Positions 1 through 5,579 of a DNA stretch of 38,805 nt are shown here, piece after piece; within the stretch, counting starts at the first letter, position 1, and each line of letters starts with the position of its first letter. Below the pieces are notes generated by a model, which had not been told where the DNA came from, did not search any database, and saw nothing but the letters and a program-made list of their open reading frames with translations. Source of the DNA: a virus; IMG/VR virus record IMGVR_UViG_3300015194_000008, positions 1 to 38,805 of that record. One strand, 5' to 3'. Both the position numbers and the translations under genes were made by a program.

Positions 1-1
1 T

Positions 2-49
2 GTAGGAAGCGAATTTCATGCTTTTACCCCAGACTCCCCCAATTACTAA
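2..49 (+). CDS. Possible C-terminal end of a gene cut by the window edge
   Basis: The frame opening at base 2 reads VGSEFHAFTPDSPNY and then TAA. The composition is protein-like and the stop lies 15 bases before the next start, as expected for a rightward operon entering the window. There is too little to assign a function. It could be chance, since one other frame is also open for about as long. Confidence 0.25.
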   Translation, partial: VGSEFHAFTPDSPNY

Positions 50-64
50 CTAAGATATAAAGAT

Positions 65-310
65 ATGGCAACATCAACAGCATCAAATCATCACGAATTT
101 AGACCAAAGGTAGAGATAAAAGCGAAAAATCCTGTGTATCAAGACAGAATGTATATCAACGGATTCTTGGGATTTATCTCAACGACTTACAAAAAAGAAA
201 TGATTAGTTGTGATGGCTATGAAGAAATATGGACTTGTGCGTTTTGTGAGCAACCTTTTGAACACGAATATCACAGTCCTAGAGTTATTAGAACAGATAG
301 AATTAACTAA
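65..310 (+). CDS. Small hypothetical protein, 81 aa
   Basis: Not recognised. It is a soluble, mixed-charge protein with one CxxC pair (CAFC, residues 58-61) followed by HEYH, a possible partial zinc site. The ATG follows an A-rich stretch (AGATATAAAGATAT) that recurs almost unchanged before the next gene at 360, so the two probably share a translation-initiation style with no Shine-Dalgarno sequence. It is probably one of the last genes of the rightward early operon that leaves the window at 38805. Confidence 0.6.
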   Translation: MATSTASNHHEFRPKVEIKAKNPVYQDRMYINGFLGFISTTYKKEMISCDGYEEIWTCAFCEQPFEHEYHSPRVIRTDRIN

Positions 311-359
311 CCCCTCCCCAGCAATAAAGGGGGAGATTAGTAGCTAGATATAAAGATAT

Positions 360-764
360 ATGAAGAAGAAAGAAGTAATACCCTTTAAAGAAATTAGAGC
401 CAGCATGGGACTATTTGATTTTCAGGTTATCTGTATCATGGGAGACTATAAGCATGTAAATAAATATATGGCCTGGAAGTTTGATAGCCCTGATTTTGAT
501 ACAGAAGGATATGATATGGGCTACGATTGTAGAGGTAAGTGTTTCTATAAAACTGGCTATGTCCCTGTCGTTTGGATTCCACGAAAGCCAAAAACTCCAA
601 GAGAATATGCCACGCTTGCTCACGAATGTTTGCACGCCATCTTTCACCTATTTGAGTGGGCGTCAATTCCAATCACCAGAGATACCGAAGAAGTAATGAC
701 GCACTCAATGGCTCACCTTATAAATGAATTTCTCTCCCCTCCCAAGAAAAAGCCCACTAAGTAA
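360..764 (+). CDS. HExxH metallopeptidase-like phage protein
   Basis: 134 aa. Residues 83-95 read YATLAHECLHAIF, an HExxH zinc-metallopeptidase signature, followed about 20 residues later by DTEEVMTH, whose acidic residues could supply a third ligand. Many phages encode small proteins of this layout; the substrate is unknown. It has no signal peptide, so it should be cytoplasmic. The start sits behind the same AGATATAAAGATAT leader as the 65-310 gene. Its last codons overlap the leftward gene ending at 757 and the terminator of that gene. The metalloenzyme-like call is good; actual proteolysis is unproven. Confidence 0.65.
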   Translation: MKKKEVIPFKEIRASMGLFDFQVICIMGDYKHVNKYMAWKFDSPDFDTEGYDMGYDCRGKCFYKTGYVPVVWIPRKPKTPREYATLAHECLHAIFHLFEWASIPITRDTEEVMTHSMAHLINEFLSPPKKKPTK

Positions 765-774
765 TAGCGGGCTT
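749..774 (-). terminator. Leftward intrinsic terminator
   Basis: Read on the minus strand, AAGCCCGCTA (774-765) pairs with TAGTGGGCTT (759-750) and is followed by TTTTCTT. The stop codon of the 757-963 gene lies inside the stem, and the 3' end of the opposite 360-764 gene also covers it. Confidence 0.7.
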
Positions 775-963
775 GGGGGCGGATCGTTCATCAAACGTTA
801 CCCATCTGATCAGAGCGGTTTTGCATCTCTCTCGAGACTTCTGTAACTCAATAATACCCACCAGCTCAAGATAAAGTGCTTCAGCCTTACTTTGAACCAG
901 TTGATCTTCATGAAGCAGACATTCGTTGATGGTGAGGGCGCGGATTCGGGCAGAGGGGGTCAT
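757..963 (-). CDS. Small hypothetical protein, 68 aa
   Basis: Not recognised. It is charged and probably helical (residues 10-50 contain INECLLHEDQLVQSKAEALY). It is convergent with, and overlaps by 8 bases, the 360-764 gene. Reality is supported by an intrinsic terminator placed exactly at its stop. No Shine-Dalgarno sequence and only a weak promoter (TTGTAA, 16 bp, TAAAAT on the minus strand near 1000) are visible. It lies beyond the terminator that ends the main leftward operon, so it would be a separate unit. Confidence 0.5.
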   Translation of the reverse strand: MTPSARIRALTINECLLHEDQLVQSKAEALYLELVGIIELQKSRERCKTALIRWVTFDERSAPKPAIT

Positions 964-1023
964 TGAAAGCTCGGAAAATGGTCTAAGGGGTATTTTAATA
1001 CGCTTTCTGTTAATTACAAGCCC

Positions 1024-1032
1024 TTATCCACA
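1024..1032 (+). other. DnaA box (TTATCCACA)
   Basis: This is a perfect match to the bacterial DnaA box consensus, in the non-coding stretch 964-1305 and 31 bp before the -10 of the RNA promoter. Two more perfect copies lie at 30546 and 32339. A single 9-mer can arise by chance, so its function here is uncertain. Confidence 0.35.
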
Positions 1033-1062
1033 GCATTATTTGTCCTTTTGTTTTGTCTTTAA

Positions 1063-1071
1063 TGGTATAAT
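1063..1071 (+). promoter_or_regulatory. Extended -10 promoter for the 1078-1276 RNA
   Basis: TGGTATAAT is a perfect extended -10 element on the plus strand, opposite to the surrounding genes. No -35 is obvious. The predicted start is at about 1078, exactly where a 7-bp hairpin begins. It is the same motif that drives the late genes. Confidence 0.65.
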
Positions 1072-1077
1072 GTATAT

Positions 1078-1276
1078 TAGTGAGTTTTTAATCATTTACT
1101 CACTAGGTATGGGTGCAAGCTCTTACTATCGCCAGCCATAGTCTAATGTCCGTAGTCAATAATTTTTATATAAACCTACGTGTATAAAGGACACCGTGCT
1201 CAAAGCAGCGGTGGAGCCAAAATTTCATAGTTCTTCCAAAAGCCGTATCGCCTTAACCCGTCGTACGGCTTTTGTG
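1078..1276 (+). ncRNA. Candidate structured phage small RNA, about 200 nt
   Basis: This gene-free stretch is bounded by an extended -10 promoter and an intrinsic terminator on the plus strand and has no credible reading frame. Successive helices are visible: TAGTGAG (1078) with CTCACTA (1099); ACTAT (1125) with ATAGT (1138); CGTAG (1151) with CTACG (1176), enclosed by GTC/GAC (1148/1190); CACCG-TGCT (1192) with AGCA-CGGTG (1204-1213); then the terminator. It is not recognisably a tRNA, 6S RNA or known riboswitch. It may be a regulatory RNA or a decoy for a host factor. It also explains why the 342 bases at 964-1305 have no gene. Confidence 0.55.
1238..1276 (+). terminator. Rightward intrinsic terminator of the small RNA
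   Basis: AAAAGCCGTA (1238-1247) pairs perfectly with TACGGCTTTT (1264-1273), a 10-bp stem with a 16-nt loop; the U tract is built into the stem end and continues GTGTT. It lies back to back with the leftward terminator at 1280-1307. Confidence 0.75.
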
Positions 1277-1279
1277 TTA

Positions 1280-1307
1280 TAAAAACCACCCTCAAAAGAG
1301 AGTGGTT
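1280..1307 (-). terminator. Leftward intrinsic terminator of the main operon
   Basis: On the minus strand AACCACTCTC, a TTTT loop and GAGGGTGGTT form a stem with 9 of 10 pairs, followed by TTTAT. It begins inside the stop codon of the last operon gene (1306-1512), so it closes the long leftward transcription unit. Confidence 0.75.
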
Positions 1308-1512
1308 ACTGATTACAAGGGCGATACACAACAGCAGTTTTTGAATGATATAACATCATCTTAACTATTTCTGTTGAGGGATTGTCCCATTGAACAACTT
1401 CACCATGAATACCATTTTTGCCCATCATCTGAAACATGATGCAAATGAAGTGCTGGTGTGTTTCGTTGTTGAAGTCTCTGCAGGCCACAACAACACATGA
1501 TTTCATTTTCAT
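1306..1512 (-). CDS. Small hypothetical protein, 68 aa
   Basis: Last gene of the leftward operon. Not recognised; a compact soluble protein with several Cys and His residues (for example THQHFICIMFQ) but no clear metal motif. The ATG at 1512 follows GGAGG at 5-base spacing, a strong Shine-Dalgarno sequence that fixes the start. A terminator overlaps its stop. The good ribosome site and terminator make it a real gene although the function is unknown. Confidence 0.65.
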   Translation of the reverse strand: MKMKSCVVVACRDFNNETHQHFICIMFQMMGKNGIHGEVVQWDNPSTEIVKMMLYHSKTAVVYRPCNQ

Positions 1513-1527
1513 TGTAGCCTCCAGAGT

Positions 1528-1785
1528 TTAGAGTGGTAAGCCCGTTCTGCAAGAATGACACCTTGATTCGATGAATGTCCACTCGGTGAATGGGATGCAA
1601 ATTTCTTTGGCAATCTCAATCATCTCGTTGAACGAAGGGTCATCGTAAATAAATCCCCGACCATAAAACGCATAGCGAATCATAACCGTGGTGTGGTGCA
1701 TGTTCACGTTTGAGCAGATTACTGCCACTGGGACGCTCAAAGGCAGTGATAGTATCGGCTTCTTTGAGATTCTACGGGGGGTCAT
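1528..1785 (-). CDS. Small hypothetical protein, 85 aa
   Basis: Not recognised. The ATG at 1785 is chosen over an in-frame start at 1845 because GGGAGGTAATT lies immediately before it. The start overlaps the last codons of the 1772-2389 gene, so translation is probably coupled. The protein contains a CHSC pair near its C-terminus and no membrane segment or signal peptide. Confidence 0.6.
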   Translation of the reverse strand: MTPRRISKKPILSLPLSVPVAVICSNVNMHHTTVMIRYAFYGRGFIYDDPSFNEMIEIAKEICIPFTEWTFIESRCHSCRTGLPL

Positions 1786-2389
1786 AATTACCTCCCCCCG
1801 AAGCCCAGAAAATACACTTGTCATTGATGAGGCTGAATACTTCATCAGGGGTCATCTTTCCTCTTGTGTAAACATTGGCGAGGAATTTCGAGATGCTCCT
1901 AACACTTTCATTGGGCTTCATCATCGAACAATACGCCTCTGCTTCGTTTAAGATGTAGAGGTTTTGGTCTTTCTGAATAGCGTCTACAACCGCCCAACAT
2001 CCACCTGGATAGGCTTTGTATTGGCGAACATGAAAGTTCTCATGTGCGATTATCTCATTGTAGAGTTCGGACATGATGGGGATGTTTGGCTTGATGAGAA
2101 TGATTGGCTTGTTTGACTGAGTGCAGATTGTTACTGCTTCAGTCAAACCCCAAGGTGTTGCATCGAGGTATTCCCAGGGCACAACTTCGGCTTGTGGTTT
2201 GACATAGCCTTGTGCTTTCATCACACCCACAAAGCAGGTAGTGATAAGTGCTGTTGCGAGAAGCAGTACATAAAGCACTGCTCTCTTCTCTTTTTTATGC
2301 ACTGTCTTCTCCTTGTTGAGTGAGTTTTCAAACGCTGTAAACATGATGACCAAAAGAAGGCCACCAAGAAAGTTCTTGATAGCCTTCAT
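1772..2389 (-). CDS. Membrane-anchored HExxH metallopeptidase-like protein
   Basis: 205 aa. There are two hydrophobic segments (about residues 7-20 and 38-58) separated by a lysine-rich stretch, then a globular part with AHENFHVRQ (about 120-128), an HExxH signature, and NEAEAYCSM about 30 residues later as a likely third-ligand helix. The same HExxHxxRQ plus EEA/AY layout occurs in the smaller protein at 28966-29394. The active domain would face one side of the membrane, topology undetermined. AAGGAG five bases before the ATG fixes the start. The substrate is unknown; a role in host-envelope processing or superinfection control is speculation. Confidence 0.65.
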   Translation of the reverse strand: MKAIKNFLGGLLLVIMFTAFENSLNKEKTVHKKEKRAVLYVLLLATALITTCFVGVMKAQGYVKPQAEVVPWEYLDATPWGLTEAVTICTQSNKPIILIKPNIPIMSELYNEIIAHENFHVRQYKAYPGGCWAVVDAIQKDQNLYILNEAEAYCSMMKPNESVRSISKFLANVYTRGKMTPDEVFSLINDKCIFWASGGGNYDPP

Positions 2390-2409
2390 TGTTACTCCTT
2401 AGAAAGAGA

Positions 2410-2640
2410 TCACCTCCCCTTTTTGAGACAGTTATTGGCAGCTTGCCAATAGATTTGTTGATTATGGCGAAGGACTTCGTACTCAAGCCGACGTATTTCA
2501 TGTTCAACACAATCGTGACATGCACGACAGCAGTAAACACAAGCCTCGTTGCCTGTTTTAAGCTTCTGAGGGATGACATGATGGCGAGTTAGATTTCTTC
2601 TCTGCCCGCATCCCGAACATTTGCCTCGTCGTCGTTTCAC
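2410..2640 (-). CDS. HNH-like zinc protein, 76 aa
   Basis: It has CSGC at residues 8-11, then RHHVIPQK, then CRACHDCVEHE, matching the beta-beta-alpha metal layout of small HNH nucleases (HH plus two CxxC-type pairs). It is shorter than most homing enzymes and may be a DNA-processing HNH. It starts with GTG at 2640, overlapping the TGA of the upstream gene as GTGA, so the two are coupled. Nuclease activity is inferred from the motif only. Confidence 0.65.
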   Translation of the reverse strand: MKRRRGKCSGCGQRRNLTRHHVIPQKLKTGNEACVYCCRACHDCVEHEIRRLEYEVLRHNQQIYWQAANNCLKKGR

Positions 2641-2813
2641 TCTTCGGGATCTCCAAGACCTTCAGCCTCACGAATGTTCTCTTTGAACAGTTCGATCTGA
2701 ACGGCCTTTTCTTTGTTGACACATACGCGGCAAACTCCGCGAACATGCTCGGTGTTGTTGTCGCATTCCACACACCATTTCTGGTATGAGAACTCTTCGT
2801 CGAAACAAAGCAT
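2637..2813 (-). CDS. Small zinc-ribbon protein, 58 aa
   Basis: Two CxxC pairs, CVEC (about 14-17) and CRVC (about 28-31), make a small zinc ribbon, followed by an acidic helix. The ATG at 2813 is preferred to 2846 because AAGGAAGG lies six bases upstream. A hairpin plus boxA-like element lies in its leader at 2834-2884. It overlaps the next gene by GTGA. Function unknown; nucleic-acid or protein binding is typical of such ribbons. Confidence 0.65.
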   Translation of the reverse strand: MLCFDEEFSYQKWCVECDNNTEHVRGVCRVCVNKEKAVQIELFKENIREAEGLGDPEE

Positions 2814-2833
2814 TTGATACCTTCCTTGTAAAA

Positions 2834-2884
2834 AGTTAAAGAACAATTGAAGTGCTGGGGGTTTTACTCGGTTCGCGACCTGAG
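2834..2884 (-). promoter_or_regulatory. Leader hairpin plus boxA-like element, copy 1
   Basis: On the minus strand the 18-mer CTCAGGTCGCGAACCGAG (2884-2867) forms a hairpin with loop CGCGA. After 21 bases comes TGTTCTTTAACT (2845-2834), close to the ribosomal-operon boxA TGCTCTTTAACA. The same pair at the same spacing lies at 4836-4885. The order hairpin then boxA is that of bacterial rRNA leaders. An antitermination role is inferred. Confidence 0.5.
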
Positions 2885-2909
2885 CAAAGCTCCAAGAGCT
2901 TCGTCGTAT

Positions 2910-3257
2910 TTATTTGTCTAATTTTTCTTTAAGAAACTCCGCAGCTTGAATGTTGAACCAAACAGCTGCGGCGTGATCTTCATCCCCTTCGTCTTGAAAC
3001 CACTGCATGAAATGACGAAAGGCGGAAGATTTAAATCGAATATATTCTTCCTCGGAGTCGGCTTTCTCCCAGTTTCGATAACCGTATTTCGCCATGCCCC
3101 TTTCGAGTAACTCTGCGAAGCGTGTTAGAAGTGGGTATCTCATTCCAACCGGCATAATTAAATCGTATCGAGGTTTCCCCTCCTGAGTATCCCTCTTCAT
3201 GCCGGAATCAAATTCTTGCCTGACTCCTGAATCTTTTGTAATAAAGTTTTGTTTCAT
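2910..3257 (-). CDS. dATP/dGTP diphosphohydrolase N-terminal family protein (DUF5664-like)
   Basis: 115 aa. The run RQEFDSGMKRDTQEGKPRYD, then FAELLERGMAKYGYRNWEKA, then RFKSSAFRHFMQWFQDEGDE followed by DHAAAVWFNI is characteristic of the phage family formerly called DUF5664 and now named for dATP/dGTP diphosphohydrolase, with a MazG-like helical fold and acidic metal-binding residues. It probably adjusts purine dNTP pools. No adenylosuccinate-synthetase-like partner that would suggest a 2-aminoadenine genome is seen. It is length-typical and lies directly downstream of the spliced phosphoesterase gene. Family assignment is from motif memory. Confidence 0.7.
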   Translation of the reverse strand: MKQNFITKDSGVRQEFDSGMKRDTQEGKPRYDLIMPVGMRYPLLTRFAELLERGMAKYGYRNWEKADSEEEYIRFKSSAFRHFMQWFQDEGDEDHAAAVWFNIQAAEFLKEKLDK

Positions 3258-3300
3258 CTTCTTACTATAAAAAGGGAGTCGTAGTGACCTCCCAAGTCCA

Positions 3301-4817
3301 CTACCAGGATACGGATATATCGTGGTGATCAGACATAAACTTCACTTTCGGGCTACCAAGCTTGGAGGGTGGCAATCCAAAAGTTTTGGCGTAACCTCCG
3401 TATTTCAGGTATGAACCTGTAATAAGGAGATGCTTCTTGTGTTCAACTACAGAACCGTTGTGAACTCGCTGCATCAGAACTGACGAGGAGATACATTTGT
3501 GAGCCTTTTTCTGTTATCTCCAATTACTTGGAGTGTCGGACTTTCTCTTCATCCTTGATTTTGCTTCCTTTTGAAGCATTACAGTGTGAACACAAAGGCT
3601 GTAAGTTTGTTATGTGATTCGTACCACCCCTAGAGATGGGTACGATGTGGTCTATCTGTATTTTTTCAGATGAACCGCATTTCGCACACTTACCGCCAAA
3701 AGCCCTCAACTTCTTTAACCAAGCAATCTTATCTATCACACCAAGAGTTTTGTTTCTTCTCAACTGGCTATCTAATCTTTTGACCAGTTTTCCTTTCTCC
3801 GTTTTTCGGTACTGACGAGAACTTTTTAGATTCTCTCTCTGTATCCTTTCGGGGTTAGTTTCTTTGAGAAGATAATATCTTTCTCTCGATTTATCTAACA
3901 GAACTTGCTTGTTCTTAGAATAGTATTCTTGCCAAAGCCCCTTAAAAAGTTCTTTGTGTCGTGAGTAGAATAATCGGTTTTGATGAGTCTGCCGACACTT
4001 CACGGAACAGAACTTTCTGTTGGGTTCTGGTTTGAATGGCTTTTTACAATGTTCACATTGTTTCTCCATAAGTACATATTACATGCATTTGTGGAGAAAA
4101 TCAAGGAGGTTGCCGTCAAGTCTCTACACCTTCCCTTTCGGGCTTGGCTCGGGATTGTCCTTGTTAGGAGTTCCCCGACTTTGACAACGTTTTTTTACAG
4201 AGATTACTCTCTGGGGACACCCTCACGATTTAATGTCCCATTACTACGAGATCTGCATGGAATGGAGCAGCAAGGCGTTCTAATGCTAGTAACGCGGTAC
4301 CGTCGAACTTCGAACCTGTGCGACCGTGAAGGGAGTAAATCGCATAGACTTCGCTCCCAATTTTGAAAGTGTTCCAGCATGCGTCACCGAGGTACGGTAC
4401 ACCGAGCTCGCGCGCGATGACTTTGCTGATGTTGATGCCGGATTCTTTGTACACCCGCTCTTCGTGGTTACCCTGATGGGTTCCGAGAATGAGCTTCAGA
4501 TCGGCAAGGGGCATGAGCCACTCGACCATCTGTTCGTATTGAGACTGTCCGTTGAACGACTGCTGATACACGCCGCCACCGACTGAGTAACGCGTTGCAA
4601 GCTCGATCAGATCTCCCATTAGGAAGACGTAGATCTTGTTCTTAACGCAATAGTCAATCATCGCGTGAAAACGTGGTGCGTCGAACTCCGGAGATCCAAA
4701 GTGGCAGTCTCCGAGGAATACAACTTCAGCGTAGTGCTTTCCGCTTTTAGGCTTGAGCACCTGCTTGTTCAATTTGATAGGGCGACCGGCTATGCGGTCA
4801 TTGGGAACGGTCTTCAT
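3301..4817 (-). CDS. Metallophosphoesterase, two exons (4817-4233 and 3504-3301)
   Basis: Exon 1 encodes 195 aa ending VVMGH; exon 2 begins AHKCISS and ends HDISVSW with a TAG stop (67 aa), giving a 262-aa protein. Calcineurin-like phosphoesterase motifs run in order: GDCH (D37, H39), GDL (D69), GNHEE (N116, H117), SLHG (H164), and GH|AH (H195, H197) formed only by splicing. Exon 2 has the family-typical tail VVEHKKHLLITGSYLKYGGY. Expected to hydrolyse a phosphodiester or phosphomonoester; substrate unknown. The ATG has GAGG upstream; the leader carries a boxA-like element at 4836-4885 and a promoter at 4941-4949. Without splicing the protein would lack the last metal ligand and stop at TAA just after H195. 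Confidence 0.85.
3505..4232 (-). ncRNA. Group I self-splicing intron, 728 nt, with HNH ORF
   Basis: Core elements are readable on the minus strand. P1: exon GGGACAT pairs with guide GTGTCCC, with the expected U.G pair at the 5' splice site. P10: exon-2 CTCAC pairs with GTGAG beside the guide. P2: CAGAGA-GTAA-TCTCTG. P3: GTTG/TCAA with TTGA/CAAC. P5: TCCT-AACA-AGGA. P6: CCC-GAAA-GGG, after a Q-like CCCGAGCC. P7: GACTT in AGAGACTTGACGG pairs with AAGTC. P9: CTCCAA-GTAA-TTGGAG. The intron ends in G (AAAAAG) before GCTCAC. Splicing is phase 0 and restores GHAHK. P10 and frame restoration together make the splice sites firm. Confidence 0.9.
3524..4069 (-). CDS. Intron-encoded HNH homing endonuclease
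   Basis: 181 aa. An N-terminal zinc finger (CEHCKKPF then CSVKCRQTH, residues 5-29) is followed by a basic Tyr- and Arg-rich helical linker and a C-terminal HNH domain (CAKCGSS, IQIDHIVPISRGGTNHITN, CSHCNASKG, about 127-168). It would cut intron-less alleles of the phosphoesterase gene and spread the intron. The reading frame runs through the 3' strand of P7 and P9 of the intron; its stop codon is in the GTAA loop of P9. It has no obvious Shine-Dalgarno sequence. Confidence 0.88.
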   Translation of the reverse strand: MEKQCEHCKKPFKPEPNRKFCSVKCRQTHQNRLFYSRHKELFKGLWQEYYSKNKQVLLDKSRERYYLLKETNPERIQRENLKSSRQYRKTEKGKLVKRLDSQLRRNKTLGVIDKIAWLKKLRAFGGKCAKCGSSEKIQIDHIVPISRGGTNHITNLQPLCSHCNASKGSKIKDEEKVRHSK

Positions 4818-4835
4818 CTTGACCTCATAGTTGAG

Positions 4836-4885
4836 AGTTAAGGAACTGTTCTTGTATCGTGGCTTCAGCTCGGTTCGCGACCTGA
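4836..4885 (-). promoter_or_regulatory. Leader hairpin plus boxA-like element, copy 2
   Basis: On the minus strand TCAGGTCGCGAACCGAG (4885-4869) forms the same hairpin as copy 1, and AGTTCCTTAACT (4847-4836) sits at exactly the same distance. It lies in the leader of the phosphoesterase, downstream of the 4941-4949 promoter. The rest of the two leaders differs, so hairpin and box are the conserved parts. Confidence 0.5.
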
Positions 4886-4940
4886 ACTGAGGGCAATATG
4901 CAATGTCTTTTTATAAATAGAATTAAACCCGTTACATATT

Positions 4941-4949
4941 ATTATACCA
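4941..4949 (-). promoter_or_regulatory. Extended -10 promoter upstream of the phosphoesterase leader
   Basis: TGGTATAAT on the minus strand, just past the endolysin stop. The predicted RNA start near 4934 gives a leader of about 117 nt that contains the hairpin/boxA element. No -35 match is seen. Confidence 0.65.
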
Positions 4950-4953
4950 TTTT

Positions 4954-5310
4954 TTAAGCAAATAGGATTCTCCAACATGTCCACATGCGAGCATGTCCTG
5001 TTGAAAATTTTTGTACCATAAACAAAATAGCAAAGTCTGGATCATTTGCTTGTTTCAGGGTTACCTTTGGATTGTGTTTTAAATTTATTTGAGCCAAGCC
5101 AAAAGATCGTTCACGTTTTCCGTGTTTATCGATGTGATGACTTTGGACTATTGGGTCGAAACGAGACTCACACTTAATAGTTTGTGTGATTTGAATAGGA
5201 TCTACTCCGTAAAGAGAGGAATAGTAAGCTATTTTATTTTGGTAGATATTTATACTAGCCTCGGCAAACAGAGGGAAGAGGAATAGTATTAAGAGAAATA
5301 ACCATTTGAT
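4954..5310 (-). CDS. Secreted SLT-type transglycosylase/lysozyme (endolysin candidate), start codon abnormal
   Basis: The frame encodes a signal peptide (KWLFLLILFLFPLFAEA), then IAYYSSLYGVDPIQITQTIK and CESRFDP with catalytic-type Glu at about 48, then SFGLAQINL and FAILFMVQKF...MWTCWR, the order of SLT/lysozyme-fold transglycosylases. It should cleave peptidoglycan glycan strands after export. Length is 118 aa if counted from ATC at 5310. The frame is open from 5340, directly after TAA TAA, and has no ATG, GTG or TTG before the signal peptide; the ATG at 5306 is out of frame. Either ATC initiates, or a point change or sequence error destroyed ATG. It follows the holin gene, as lysins usually do. 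Confidence 0.8.
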   Translation of the reverse strand: MKWLFLLILFLFPLFAEASINIYQNKIAYYSSLYGVDPIQITQTIKCESRFDPIVQSHHIDKHGKRERSFGLAQINLKHNPKVTLKQANDPDFAILFMVQKFSTGHARMWTCWRILFA

Positions 5311-5343
5311 GAAATTGGGATTAAACGAGTAAGCCCAGTTTTA

Positions 5344-5541
5344 TTATTTCCCAGGTTGACCTCCTAGTTGAGCTTGTCCAACAACCTTTTTGTGCTGGAG
5401 TAATACAACAACACCAGAAATAAGAGAAACAATGACTTGTACAGTAGTTGTAAGCTCTGCTGACCCGATGTTTAGTCCTAATTTAGGAATAATAAGAGAA
5501 AGAAAACTAACTACTAATGATACAGGTACTATTGATGACAT
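5344..5541 (-). CDS. Holin-like small membrane protein, 65 aa
   Basis: Two hydrophobic segments (about residues 4-19 and 33-49) joined by a short turn, and a polar C-terminal tail (QHKKVVGQAQLGGQPGK), the layout of class II holins. The ATG at 5541 is chosen over GTG at 5565 because the predicted RNA start of the 5571-5579 promoter is at about 5564. Followed in the same frame, after TAA TAA, by the endolysin; preceded by a papain-like protease. It should form the membrane lesion that triggers lysis. Confidence 0.65.
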   Translation of the reverse strand: MSSIVPVSLVVSFLSLIIPKLGLNIGSAELTTTVQVIVSLISGVVVLLQHKKVVGQAQLGGQPGK

Positions 5542-5570
5542 AAATTTACGGTTATTTAGTAACACCTCTT

Positions 5571-5579
5571 ATTATACCA
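5571..5579 (-). promoter_or_regulatory. Extended -10 promoter for holin and endolysin
   Basis: TGGTATAAT on the minus strand, overlapping the last codons of the protease gene. The RNA start is predicted near 5564, about 23 bases before the holin ATG. Confidence 0.65.

Noticed and set aside
926-1141. 71-codon rightward frame through the small-RNA promoter
   Set aside because: It starts upstream of the promoter, ends within the RNA structure and has atypical composition; no ribosome site.
1400-1600. 66-codon leftward frame overlapping 1306-1512 and 1528-1785
   Set aside because: Both overlapped genes have strong Shine-Dalgarno sites in their own frames; this one has none.
2910-3257. 2-aminoadenine (Z) genome modification suggested by the dATP/dGTP diphosphohydrolase family
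   Set aside because: No PurZ-like synthetase, DpoZ or dATP triphosphohydrolase is visible, and the family occurs widely in ordinary phages.
3980-4366. 128-codon rightward frame across the intron and phosphoesterase exon
   Set aside because: It is antisense to a well-supported HNH gene, ribozyme core and exon, and its product has no protein-like pattern.
5089-5286. 65-codon rightward frame upstream of the phosphoesterase region
   Set aside because: It lies antisense to the transglycosylase, whose motifs are clear; it has no ribosome site or homologous look.
5341-5346. Stop-codon read-through making a holin-endolysin fusion
   Set aside because: Two consecutive TAA codons make read-through very unlikely, and a signal peptide follows, so separate initiation is more plausible.
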